From assembly GCA_024734555.1 (NCBI GenBank), contig JANPWX010000008.1, positions 5,979,982 through 6,043,981 on the forward strand: 64,000 bases of DNA, in the 5' to 3' direction. The translations under genes were made by a program, and so were the position numbers. The first letter of the stretch is position 1, and each line of letters starts with the position of its first letter. Below the pieces are notes generated by a model. That model was not told where the DNA came from. It saw only the letters and a program-made list of their open reading frames with translations, and made no database searches. Source of the stretch: Trochalopteron elliotii. Its lineage: Eukaryota > Chordata > Aves > Passeriformes > Leiothrichidae. Positions 48,291 through 60,769 of the stretch are shown one piece after another.

Positions 48291-49795
48291 TGAGAATTGT
48301 ATGCTTTGCTGTGGGAATGTAGACAGTGCCTTAAAAAAGATGAAAAGTTCGTTTTCACTCCAGAAAACCTGCTCAGAGAAAGTTACAGGAGAGGTTGTCT
48401 AAGCTTTGAATTAGAGAGAGATTTCAGCCTTAATATCAGAGCAGTTCTGTTCACAGAGAGATGGTAGCTAGTGTTGGGGGCCAGTGGGTATAATTCCACA
48501 AAATTTATTCCAGAATGAGGCTACAATTTGGAAAACCAAGGTGAATGATTTTTTTATGTTATCTCTGTGACAGTCTTTTATCAAGGGGCAGATAAGGTGA
48601 ACTATTTTTTCTATTATGGTAACAACATATAGAAATATTTTACCCAAATCTCACTCTACAGAACTTGGATTGCCAACATGTTTGGTTGCTAGCAGAAAGA
48701 TTTTGAAGTACAGCCTTTTGGTCAGTACAGACTAAGGTAAATTGTATTTCCACGGTATCTGTATGGTCACAAATTACCTTTCCCAATATGTTTGAAGGAC
48801 TGGAATAATTCACAGCTTGTTTGGTCTCCAGTAAAGTCTCAGTGAGTCTCTTGATACACTTAATTCTGGATAAGTTGAATTGATTTCTCTGTTTGGCCTT
48901 GGGGCTTGCTATACACAGAACAGTATGTGAAAGTTATTCTCCTCTCTAGCTACTAACCCTGCTACTGTAGACCTTACACCCTGCTTGCTTTTAGCTTTGC
49001 TACTTATTGTGTCTGCAGGAAAGCAAGAATGACAAGCCCAACTAAGTGATGGATATCTTCCCACATGAGAATATAATCTTTATGTGCTCTGTGACTGCAG
49101 GCCACCAACAGATTGCCTTAAAGAAGGACTGGTGCACTGAATACAAATGCTTTTGGCATCTGTAGATACTGAAGCCTTTCTGTTCAGTCTGAAGGGGAGT
49201 GAATTTAACACCAAGCTGATTTTGTGGTGGATATTTTTGTGCTGCTTTTACAATAGGGGTGTCAGGGTGTGGGTGTATGTATGTGGTGTGATGACAGGCA
49301 TGATAAGAAGTGTAAATAAGAAATCCCAGTGAACTTCTTCTGACAGTGGACCTCATCCCCCTTTCTCTAATGTGCTTGGTATGTAATGTGGTACTCCATA
49401 TTTATCAAGTCCTCCATTTTTTTTTAATGTGGTTTCCATTATATATTCCTTCTAAGCTCTTTTCTAACAGGTTTGTAACATCTAAATTGTCAGTCATTTC
49501 ATTAGTCATTAGAAGCTGCTTTCTAGTTTGTTGTGACACTCTAGCATATTGAGACAAATCATTTCTGCAAGAGGAAATTAAAATATCAATAAAGAAAATA
49601 TCCATAAGAGAATGTTATGATACCTTGTTAAAGAAATGTTTGTCCTCATCATTATTTTATTTTTGTGTCTTCTTATTCATTCCATTTGCCTTAGAAATTG
49701 AGAAAAGCCCATATAAAAGCATCTTTTCTAGTTAAATTCAGAAAGGGGTTCCAACTGCTCTAAACCTCCAATGACCATAGATAAAAGGAAGTGTA

Positions 49796-49840
49796 TGTCT
49801 CTCTCCCTCTTTTTCCCTCTCTTCTCTCTCCTCTCCATAC
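49796..49840. repeat. CT-rich tract
   Basis: Pyrimidine-only stretch of CTCTCC and CTTTTTCCC units in the intron. Low complexity. Confidence 0.75.
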
Positions 49841-52800
49841 CTTTTGAAAGATGCCTTGAAAATTGCAAAGAAAATCATGCTTAACCATGTGCCAGATTGG
49901 ACAGGTTTTGTGTACGATCTCTCTTAAATTCTGTTGAACATAAACCCCAGAGTTTTACTTTAGAAGACAAAACATTGTCCTCTGGACTACATCTATCCAC
50001 TGAAAGGCTGTGAAAAAGGGAAAGCTGCTGGCTTTTTGCCAGCTGGATTTTTTGAACTTAGAGGATAGCAGAAGCTGTGCAAAAGGTCATGAGCTTGAAA
50101 ACGTTGCAGTCCTTTGGAGACCAAAAATAAGACTTAGGACGTATTTTAATTACAGGGTTTGGAGTAGGACAATTTAGGCTTCACAAGCCAAGAGTCTTGA
50201 GATAACCATGGGCAAAAAAATGGGTATACTAACTTCCTTTTAAGAAAAAATCAATCATCCTGAACAGCGTCGTACAGCTGCTTACCTGTAACAAGATCTT
50301 TAAAGACTTGGGGGGAAAAATGCCTCTAACTTGCCATTTTTGGGTTTGAGAGAATAGAAAGTATGGGATAGAGCTAAGTGGTAAAGTCCTCACATCCTGA
50401 AGAAGTCAATTAAAACTGAAAATAAAGCTTACACACTGCTGTGAACATGGTTCATAGTAGAAGGCAGGTATTTCTTAATATTCTGCTTTGAAAAACCTGT
50501 TTGAAAAAAAAAAAATCTTACTTCTTAAGGACTCAGTTTTATCCACAATCTCTATTTTCTCCAAACACTACAGTACACTTACTCAAGGGTGGGAGGATGT
50601 TAATTAAAAATAATACAGCATCAGCTAAATGCTCCACAGAATTTAAAATTAAATGTCTGCAGAGATTATTTGCTATCATGCTTGCTATAAAGGTATATGG
50701 CTCTTGTATGGATCGTCTAATAATTTGAGATGTCACTGCCCTCTCTTGGTGAGAGTTAAAACTGGCATTTTTTTCACAAGCCTTAACTAAAGAGCAAAAA
50801 GGATTTTTCCTTTGTTATGAGTGGTTTTTTGCCAGGAAATCATAGCAAGTTGGATATTGTGGATTAATATTTATCCATGAAGTTGCGATGGCTCTATTAT
50901 TTATTTCAGCTTGTTTGAGTAAGCTTCCTGGTTTGTTCTACAATGTGTGTTCATACGAGTTTAGGAGCATTTATTTAGGTATTCAACCTTATAAAAACAT
51001 TGTGACAATATATTCTTTTTTTTTTCTTTTCTATAATTGTGTACAAATTTTTAAAAATATTTGTTAAAAATATTTAAACAAAGTCTGTGTCTTGGGAACA
51101 TTGACAAAGCTAATGACATTTTAATTTCTTGCTGGAATAACTACCTAGTCGCTATTCTATTAAAACCTGTCAGTTTTAGGCAGCTAATTCAGGGGCATGT
51201 GTTAAATAAACTTCATCTAACACATGCAGAGAGGAGGTACAGCCCTCAAAGACAGTTTTAAACTGCAGAAGGAGTCTGGGAATATTTGTTAGCTAATTTC
51301 AACTGTTTTCTTTCAAAGCTTATAAAAACTTTCCTCCTCCACAAGAAGATCTAGATTTGCAAGCTCTCTGAATTACCCGTAGTTGATCCCTGACATTTGG
51401 GAGACCTGAGGAGTCATACATGGAGCCATAAACCATGACTGATTTTTTTAACCACGTGCTATTATGAACAGTTTTGTAAAACACAACACAAAAACATGAG
51501 GTTTGATTTCCATGCCATGATTAAGTCTGATTAAGTTAAATCAGGGAGTGTAGTTAAACTTCAGTTAATCCTGTGTTTTACTTCAAAGTAATCAAACAAA
51601 TTCTTCAATGGTAGCATTATCGGTTCAGGAAGGCTGGGAGTTCATACTGCAGGAAGGACTATAATTTAGAAATGACACATATTTTGTACGTATAACTTGC
51701 AGCTCCCAAAGGGATCATTTGATGAGTTATGTTTCACTGTGCATTTCAGGATGTCTTTGTTATGGCAATATTTACAAAGGAGTGAATGGGCAATACTAAA
51801 CCAATAAGTCTTGTCTTTTGACAACGTGTTTCTTCAAGCCGAAGGAATGAAAGAAAACAGAAATGTGGTACATGTCCAGAGCCACGCAAAGCAGTTCAGC
51901 ATCTGCTGTGTTTTCAAAGCACAGGGTTGATTCTTTGTACCGAGAAATACTTAAAACACAAAAGGCTGTTATTGGTAGAATTTCAAAGTTAATAATCCAT
52001 GTTAGATGTTTTTATACAGAGCCATGACTTCTTCTGTACCAAATGCAGATTTGGCAAGTGGCCCTAGTTTGCAAGGATGGAGTATTAGATGTGTCAGTGG
52101 TTAAAAGTTTGAGCTATGCCAAGAGCACAGCAACTTTCAAGAAAAAGTCTGAAAGGGAGGTAAATTATGACGGATAGGCAAGGAGAGCCTCCTGAAGCTC
52201 ACAAAGGGAAGGGATCTGCACATTTACTGCCTGAAGTCACTATCACCCTCCAAGCAGTTCTTTGTTACAATGCAGGATGTCTTCCAAGAAAAGATTGCTT
52301 TTTTCCTTTCCTGTCTAGCACTCAGTAGGCTGCACCATGAGCTGAGTTTTCGCTCAAGGGCTTTCGGGAACTCTGCAGATCATCTAGTCTCTTGTTTGCT
52401 GTCCTGCTTGTGATCTGCATCCATCAGTGGCCCTCTCTGAGAAATGTGTGGGGAATGGTTGGACTTTTCTGGCATGCGGCAACACCAGCAGGTCTGACTT
52501 TATTATTAAACGAAGGTCGTTCTCTGTATGAATTCTCTTGGCTTCCCAGCGGTTTAGCCAATCCATCTGTGAGGAGCCTCTGCAAATGTCACCTTGCACA
52601 CTGGCTACGTACTTCGGCAGGAAATTAGAAGGAGCAAAAAGAGTTCAAGAACCAGGTTGAGACAGTTATTAAATTTTTTGCCTGTGTCTTTACTGAAAGG
52701 GGAAACAATCATATCTCTTTCAACATACTAGAAAAGAGGAATCATGACACGTTTTAAAAATGCAATGTATTTGATGCTGCAATCTTGGTACACAGTTGTT

Positions 52801-54964
52801 GTGAAGTGCCTCGGGGCTGCCACACAGTTCCCTGCTTCTTTCTTGTGCAGCTGTTATTTCAAGTCAGTCTTGTGGGATACATCCCATCCTTACTGCCTTT
52901 TTGAAGGAGACAGGCTCACAACTAGCTGCAGTTCTCTACTGACAATTTTTGTATTAGTAAAAAGGCCAGGTTTTAACTTAAAATTGCAAACCTGTCTGGC
53001 GTTTCTCCATGTCTCTATTTCTCTGTGACTGGGATTTGACTAGTCTGGGCAGTCACCCTTGGAGGTGAGTTTTAGACTGACAGCTGGTGCAAGCTAGAGA
53101 CATAAGTGTGGGGCACACAGGAGCTCAAGGTGAGTGGTAGGAAGAAGCCCTTCAGTAATGTTGTGGAATAACAATACATTTTTTCATCTTCATTTTTAGT
53201 TTCTGGTCTCACTGGTGATACAACAGTAATGATGTTCATTTTCATGTATCATCGTCAATGTGGAAACAGAAGAGTTGAGAGTAAAAAACACTGTTTTGGG
53301 AGAAGTGTGGGCAGGGAATGAATATGGCTACTTCCTATGCTGGCTTTCTGTGTTGTCTGTCCTTTGTTTTTGCTGTCTGAGTGTTCCAAGTTCATGTGGT
53401 CAGTGTGAAATGCCAAAAGCTAGATACAGATATCTGCTCTCCTCCTCTTTACAGTTAGAAGGTCACTGTCCAGTTTTTCCTACTGGCTTTCTAAGAAGTT
53501 GGAAAACTAATTGGAAAGAAAAATTTATTTGTAGCTTTTTGCCACTGCCCTCGGATTTCTCCCTGTAATTCAACAAATGAAAAGAATTTCCCAATGCAGT
53601 GTCTGCTTGTCATTTTTAACTACGTGTGTATCTTATTTATATAGAAGTAGCTATAGTGCCTATAAATTGCACCCCTCTTGTAAAGCACAGAGCACTAGGA
53701 AGACCTGGCATAACTGAGAAAACTTTGGCAGAGCTCAGTTTTGAGTTCAGAGCGAAGCTCATTAATATATACGTGCATATACTTAGATACATATAGGTGC
53801 ATGCACACAAAGCTGCTGGCCTACAGTTTTCCTATAAAGACCTAGACCACAGAGCTCTCTGTGGGAGAATAGATGGAATGGCCTCAAATACAGGATGTTC
53901 ACATATCCTGAATTCCCCAAAGGTGAGATGGACTTCTGACTCCAGTTCTTTCTATCTATTTCTAAAGCCCTAGAGCTTTTCCCTGCTGAAGATCGTATAT
54001 CTTTTGGAAATCTGTTTCATAGGGTGCCTAAGATCCTAGAAGGGATTGCTTGCTTCAGGCCTGCAAAAGACTCACGCATTGCTTGTGGACAGTAGCACAT
54101 ATTATTGGCCTCTCTATGCTTTTATTCCTATTCTTGCCATTGAGCCCTCTTTGAATGGAAAGTCACCCCAGCTCCTCTCTTCCCAAGCATCCGTGGTAAA
54201 TGCAGAGCATCTCCATCAACAGTATTTATAGCAATAATGAATCCATTATGCTGAGACAGTGGTAGAAAATTGTGCCTGTGGTTTAACTTCTGAGATTAAT
54301 GGCTTCACAGGGAGCCATTTTACCTCTAGGTTCCACTTTTCTTCTTAACCTCCAGCACGTTTGTCCTTACATTCTTAACTCCTAATATTCTTGTCATCAG
54401 TTTTTTTCTTCTTTTTGTCCCTCCCTAACATGGTGATAGATAGACTCAGAGAAGCTATCAAATTGTATTTTCTTCTTCATCTGATAAATGAATGAATCAC
54501 TCACCAGACTTTTATCACTCTAATGTAAGTGTTTAATGAACCAAGTGACTTGGATGGGAAATGAGAAGAGGGTAACTTGGCTTTTATTTTTTTGTTTTAG
54601 GCTTTGATGGAGCAGTTAATTAGAAATACCATGAATCCTTACAACAGATTTATGAGGAGGAGATGATTTTTTTTTTGCTCTTAAGTCATGGTCTGGTCCC
54701 TGGTCATGACTGGCTATCACTTACGCACATTTCAATCTTGCTTTGTAGTAGTTTCTTTTCAACCATGTAGCACTTCTTAATCTTTACACTTCAAAGTTTA
54801 TTCCTGATATTTAAGCACTAGTGGATTTGTTAGACTGCATGCTTTATGTGTAGCATATTGGATTGATTTTTCTGTTGGCTGGAGTTATTCTTTGTGATGG
54901 ATTCTCTTCACTGTAAACTGTTTGTATCTTCATGTAGGCTGGGAATAATTCTTCACACATGCAA

Positions 54965-54994
54965 ATACATACATGCATACATATATATATATAT
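54965..54994. repeat. ATAC/AT microsatellite
   Basis: ATACATACATGCATAC runs into about seven AT units. Confidence 0.85.
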
Positions 54995-55959
54995 CTTTTT
55001 TGCTGAAATGCTTATTTAAATTTTTTTTTAATTGCAACAAGACTAAATTATCTGCAGAAAATTTTTAAAAAGCTGCGTGAGGCATAAATTTTCATGGATG
55101 TCTCTTTAGAGTACTTTAGAAAGGGTCTTGAGGATTTGACCCTAAATAATAAAGCCCACACAGACAAAGTTCCCATTCTTTGTTGTGGCAAAATATTTAT
55201 GTAATTAACACATCATTAATTAAAAAAATAGTATTTTAATCATTAAAATGTAAGATCATAAGATAAACCAGTGCACTCCAAAAGTAATTTTTAAGTGTGT
55301 AGTGTTAATAAATACATATATATCAATTTTATTTATATAGTTGTTTGTCAGAGAGGGAAATATCATTGCAAACTAAAAGTATACTTGATGAAAACACTAG
55401 AAGCATGGAAAGTTGCTTTTTCTTAGTAGGGGTTAGAAATCTAAATACACAAAGTTATTGGGAGCTAAGAGTCTTAAGCATATCAGAAGATGAAAGTGCT
55501 TAGATTTATATGGACAATTAAGGACTTAGGTTTCTAAATTTAGGTGCAGAAGTAATAACACCTGAGACATTTTTAGAAGTTTACAGGTACTTATTCCATT
55601 TAACAAAATGTTCAGAAATGTATGCTCAATTAAGATCCAAGGATAATTTATCCATGTGGACTTTAGGCACTATATATTAATTTGTGATTTTTGGTGATTT
55701 GTCTGGTTTTGTTTGGATTTGAAAAAAAGTACCTGCTTTAAAGGAAATGTGGGGTTTTGGTAGCAACACAATTTCCTGTGAAACTGAGTGTCTAACTTAT
55801 TATCATCTGACATCTTCAGATGCCTCACCAGATGAAAGCTGGTGTAGTATGTTGGAAAAACCAACGGGAAATTGTAGCCCCAAGTCTCAAAGGTCACACA
55901 GAGTGAGTTTTAGTCCTTGAGGTAATAATTAACTTTGCTCTCTCCCTGCATGTTTCCTT

Positions 55960-56300
55960 CAGTGAAGATCCATGGTGTGCAGAGAGCAGGCTCAGTGCTG
56001 CCCTAGAAAGCTTTCAGCTCATTCCAGCTGCTTTGGGCACCGTGCCGCTTTTTTGCACAACTCTTCAATATATAAGGGCCTGGGCTCAACAAATTGATTT
56101 GAACCCTTACACTGCAGCTGTCTGAAGTGGTCTCAGAGCTGGCCCTCCTGACTCCTGTCTCTCCCCACACTTACTCAGGCAAGGGGGCAAGAGCCAGGGT
56201 CAGTTAATGGCCGTGAGTGTTCCTCACAAGGGCTGCTGCAAGCCCTCTCATCTCCTCCATCTGTTCCTTGGTCCAGGAGTAGAGCTTCCTGCCACATATG
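55960..56300 (+). promoter_or_regulatory. GC-richer patch with TATA-like motif
   Basis: About 340 bases are visibly richer in G and C than the flanks. A tatataag motif sits near 56069-56076, followed by ggcctgggctc. This could be a cryptic promoter or an old LTR. Nothing downstream looks like a coding exon, so support is weak. Confidence 0.15.
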
Positions 56301-56879
56301 TGCCTAGATTTGAAATTTCAGTGAAATAGCTTTAAGAAATCATTGTTTTCAGACAGAAGTGTGGTTGTTAGGAGTGCAGTATGCTTCCTTTTTTCCTTTC
56401 AATTACAATTCCAATAACTCCAGACGCTGTGTTGAAATAAATGAGTGAACATTGTAAAAATTACTACCCACCTACTGTTCCTTGGTGAACAGGGTCCACG
56501 TGATTACAGATGAGCATCTAAGATTGGGGGATGGCAAGTAAATACGTGCCTTGCTTTTGTAACCTCTCTGTAAAAAAGCCACTGCAAAACTTCATGGCTC
56601 TGAAAGTGGGTTTTTGAAGTTCCCAAGACAGTCTAAGGGAAACTTTACAACTTCTGTTCAAATTATGCATCATCTGCAGCTCATGAGGCTGATGTTTGCT
56701 AGTGGCTCACCACAATGGTGCCACTGTGCTCTGTCAATGAGTAATTGTGCCATTATAAAGCAAAACCCAGAATACTTTCCTGAATTTCACAGCCTACTTA
56801 ACAGCAAAAATCATTTGAACTGCTCTAATTATCAGATGAATTCCTCACTCCCGTTGACGCTGTGAAGAGAGAACCTGTG

Positions 56880-57060
56880 AGCTCACTGCTGGACCAGCTC
56901 TGTCTTTTGGAGCAGCGGCTTGATTGCACTTCCTTTCTCAAGGGCCATCGTCAAACTGTCATTATTGATTTGCATTAAGGATGTATTGTGCTTAGCAGAG
57001 ATTCCCAGCGTGATCTGTGAACATATCATATCTTCTAATCAATCCTATTCTTGTCCTTCT
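56880..57060. promoter_or_regulatory. Candidate conserved non-coding element with octamer motif
   Basis: The stretch carries ATTTGCAT (POU octamer) at 56968-56975, with TGTCATTATTGATT just upstream and a taatcaat core near 57038. The balanced composition and clustered motifs look like an ancient vertebrate enhancer. There is no direct evidence of conservation. Confidence 0.2.
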
Positions 57061-57984
57061 GCTGTGCTTCAATTTCTGTGCAGCTTAACACCTCCATAGA
57101 AATTGTCTTTTTTTCTTACTCTCTTTAAGGAGCTGAGCTGATTGCCTGTAATTATCTTGCCTGATAATTAGCTGTTACCTGTTAAGTTGTACATATAGTA
57201 AAACCTTGGATGACTGGCAATGGCCCTCTGTGCAACTAAGGAATTCATGGATTGTAAAGACAGGCCAAGACAACTGCTGTATATAGAGAGAAAACTGGAA
57301 AAATTGTAAGTCCTACAGTAGTAAGTGTGTCTGTATCTGCGCAGCAGTATTAGGGGTGAGGAGGCATCAGATGGTGTAAGCAATGTCCTCAGCATGAAGT
57401 TCAGGTAGTACAGCAGCCTGGAAAGGAGATGTTTCCTTTTTGTACTTTGATTCAAAAAATTGAAGCTTGGAAATGAGAACTTGGAAATTCCTAAGGTAGT
57501 GTAGATTTCATGCTTCCCATAATTCACAATATGAACTTCTGTGCATCAGATCCGTGCACATACCATCTTCATTGATATCTACAACTAATTACACATATAT
57601 ATATATGTACACAGGAATAGATTATCCTACCTCTTCATATTTCTTAGCCTTAGTATTTATAGCTGTTGATGTTTATTTACCATAGGAATATACTCTTGTG
57701 TATTTTTATTCTGAGCAGAGAAAGAAATTGCCTCTATTTTAATGTAACGTGCCATCCCTAAATCCTGACACTGCACCTCTCTTTTTAACATTCCTTATTC
57801 CAACTTCATTTCTCAGATTGCTAGACTGTCACTAAATGCAGAACTGCTTTTAAATGCCAAATTGGTATCTCATTACCATTGGGGCTCTGATGTGTAATTA
57901 CAAAGACAGCAGGAAATGGGCTCCCAAATAGTTAACTCTAAACATATGGGCAAAACAAGGCAAAGGGAGGAGCTTCACCTGGAC

Positions 57985-58026
57985 CATGAGGTGTGTAACT
58001 AAATGTTCCCCATGAGGTGTGTAACT
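57985..58026. repeat. Short direct repeat, 16 bp, 26-bp period
   Basis: catgaggtgtgtaact occurs at 57985-58000 and 58011-58026. Probably a recent local duplication. Confidence 0.85.
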
Positions 58027-59992
58027 TCCTCAGAAAAGTGGCCTCCTCAGGCTCCTTTTGATTTCATGTCTACAGAATGTGAGTACTTTTATTGTACTAA
58101 CTTTAAGGTGCTTTACTGTCTTGTCCCTTCTTGAAATGCAGCCCCTCCACCCCTGACATCAGCAATTGGGAATACCATGGATTAGGGGGACCTCTGGTTT
58201 GAAGGTTGCACAAACAGACTCAGATGAAAAAAATCTGCACATTTTATACAGTCAAGGGTGCTTTATAAGGCATTTTCAGTTTAATTTTCAACATGCATGG
58301 TACTTGGATATATTCCTACACTAAAATTTAAAGTTTCTGCCTGAAAATTTACTCCCTTGGACATCTACATTAGAAGACAGAGAGATATAATGTCAAAATT
58401 ACAAAGTGGATTTAATGCAATTCAAGTATTATAGAATGTGATGCTGCTTTTGGGTAGGAAAGTTTTGTTTATATTTTGTTAAATAAGACAAATTATATAA
58501 ATCAAAACTATTTTATTAGGTTCTAAATTTTTTATTAGTCTTATTCACACTAACGTAATAGCTATTTTTTTTTCAAGAGGAACCACTATTTAGTTTCTTT
58601 TTTGCTTTCTGAGATGGAGATGTTATCATCATGTTTACAGTGTAGTCTTGTAGACAAATATAAACTCCTTCTGAACTGAAAAATATCCGAGTGCAGTGAC
58701 ACCCAACCTACATAAACTCCCTTCTTAGTGGAAGTCCTGGAGAAGGCATGAGCTAAGCAGGTGTTGTACTTGACATGTTTAGAGAATTGACAAAACCAAA
58801 TAAAACTACTGACAATTAAGTGCTCTGTGTCCCCATGGGATCACACTTAAATGTTAGAACATCGTTTAATTTCATTGAGTGTGATACATATAATGAAAAT
58901 GCTCCAGTGGGTTTCTAGCAGATGCAAATAACTGGACATGCTGTTTATAAAATTCAAATAACAATAAATGGTAAGCCTGCACCATACAAGTGAACCAGGA
59001 ATATAAATTTAATATGGTTACTTGCATAATTTGGGTCACCCCATAATACAATCACAGTGTTGACTGGAGCTCACAGATTAGGTCTAGATTTCATATCTAC
59101 TTGTTCATTTTTATGTTGCTGCTTGCAATTCAAAACCTCACAGCCAGAAGATATTAGTAAGTCCTGTTGAGGGAAAAAAATTGCACAGCTTCATGAAAGT
59201 TTTGCTGCATTCTACTTATCTTGTAGAAATTGTCTGCTATGCAGTCTTTTTTCTCCAGTTAAAAGCCTGATCTCAAGTCTTCTCCTTCCTTTGATTCTGA
59301 AAAGCCTTTCAGTGAAATTTTAACTATCTGTTTGAATCCACAAGTGAAATTTTGACCTCAATGAAGTTATTCCCCCAGGATGCCATTTTTCCAGGTGGTA
59401 TTTTTCCAAAAGTAATTTCTGACTTTTTGACTTTTTCTTTATGTGTATGGCTGGACTAATCTAGTAGAACCAGTTTTTTCCAAAGAAAAGAAACCTTTCC
59501 AATTTGTGAAGCTTCTGTCTGGGTATGCAGGAGTTGTAGGCATGGGAAGGGAAGCTATATTTAGGAGAAATAAATGGAGTTGTATTAATGAGAGGAGGGG
59601 AAAGCACGAGCATTTGCACATACTGTTTTAGTATTTTGCTGTGTAATATAATTATCACAAAAAGGTAGTTACAGTATTTACTAACAAATAAGAAAAGTCT
59701 GATTTTGACAGCAACAAATCTATTTCAGATAGTATAAGAAGGGGTTGAGAGGGTCCTCAAGTTCAATATACTTTGATGAAGACAATAGGGAATGCCAAAG
59801 TAAGAAAAGAAAAATGTTTTGCTCCCTCTGTATATCATCACACCTTCCAGAAGTGCAGGTTTTAAAGGCTTCTTAGAATAAGATAGTGCCTTTGTGTTTA
59901 ACAATCCTGGTTTAATGGATTTTTCTTTATGCTTTTTGAAGCCTTTTAAGGTTTTGATGTTAGTGCAAATCTGGGACACCACCCTGCCCTCC

Positions 59993-60008
59993 TTTTTTTT
60001 TTTTTTTT
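59993..60008. repeat. Poly-T run (16)
   Basis: Homopolymer directly left of the old CR1-like fragment. Confidence 0.9.
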
Positions 60009-60034
60009 GTCCTGCTGTAGTTAGAATAGTTTTT

Positions 60035-60385
60035 TCCAATGTACACTACTTCACATTTATCAATATTGAACATCACCTGCCATTGTACCACAGTTGCTCA
60101 GTACTGTGAGATCTGTCTGGATTCTTTGTTGTCCATTTTCATGTTTACTCAATTGAATTATTTAGCACAATACACAAACTTTGCCATTCTGCTCTTCATC
60201 AACTTTCCTTGACACTGTATGAATATGTCAAAAAGCAGAGCCCAGGAGATTAGTGCCAATACCAGGATATTATTAATATCCTGCTAATATGAAACCCTTT
60301 CTTTCTTCTTATCATTTTTGTCCTTTAACATTGATTATCTAGAAAATAATTTTCCCTTACATGCCATGACACCTTCTGCTATTTG
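60035..60385. mobile_element. Ancient CR1/L3-like LINE fragment
   Basis: The text follows the order of a widespread old amniote CR1 segment. It includes cacatttatcaatattgaac, catctgccatt-like wording (catcacctgccattgt), tgtgagatctgtctggattc, caaactttgcca, ctgtatgaatatgt, gattatctagaaaataat and ttacatgccatgaca. Divergence is high, which fits an insertion older than modern birds. Orientation is not assigned. Edges are approximate. Confidence 0.65.
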
Positions 60386-60750
60386 TGACTTTGATCTAGA
60401 AGAGGCATGTTGTTTCCCCCTGTAATTATGTATTTAGCAGCAGAGCTGATAATTCTGTTTAACCTCACCCAGTTTCCTGAAGGTTGTGGATTTTCTACCT
60501 GTGAACAGTGTATGTTTTTTACCCCAGCTCTTGGAAGGAAGAAAGAAAACCTTATTGATAAATCCTGAGCACTCAATAATCAATCACTTGCAGAGTTGGA
60601 GTTGTCGTATCAAATGCAGATTTTTGGAAATGCTGCTTGAGATTTCTACAGAATTTCAGTTTTCCACTTTTTAAATCCAGAAGTTTGCCTGGAACATGAA
60701 TTCTGCAATATGGCACTTTCTATATATGCATAAATATCTTCAGATTCCTG

Positions 60751-60769
60751 TTTTTTTTTTTTTTTTTTT
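60751..60769. repeat. Poly-T run (19)
   Basis: Homopolymer of 19 T. It may be a retroposon poly(A) tail on the - strand, but no body is recognised next to it. Confidence 0.9.

Noticed and set aside
54640..54670. Possible GRID2 exon suggested by atgaatccttacaacag (MNPYNR)
   Set aside because: It only shares MNP with the expected MNPATAKSF segment, is in the wrong place and order, and is followed by unrelated codons and a stop.
60262..60283. Near-palindrome aggatattattaatatcct
   Set aside because: Short AT-rich palindromes of this kind are expected in AT-rich introns; nothing nearby supports a function.
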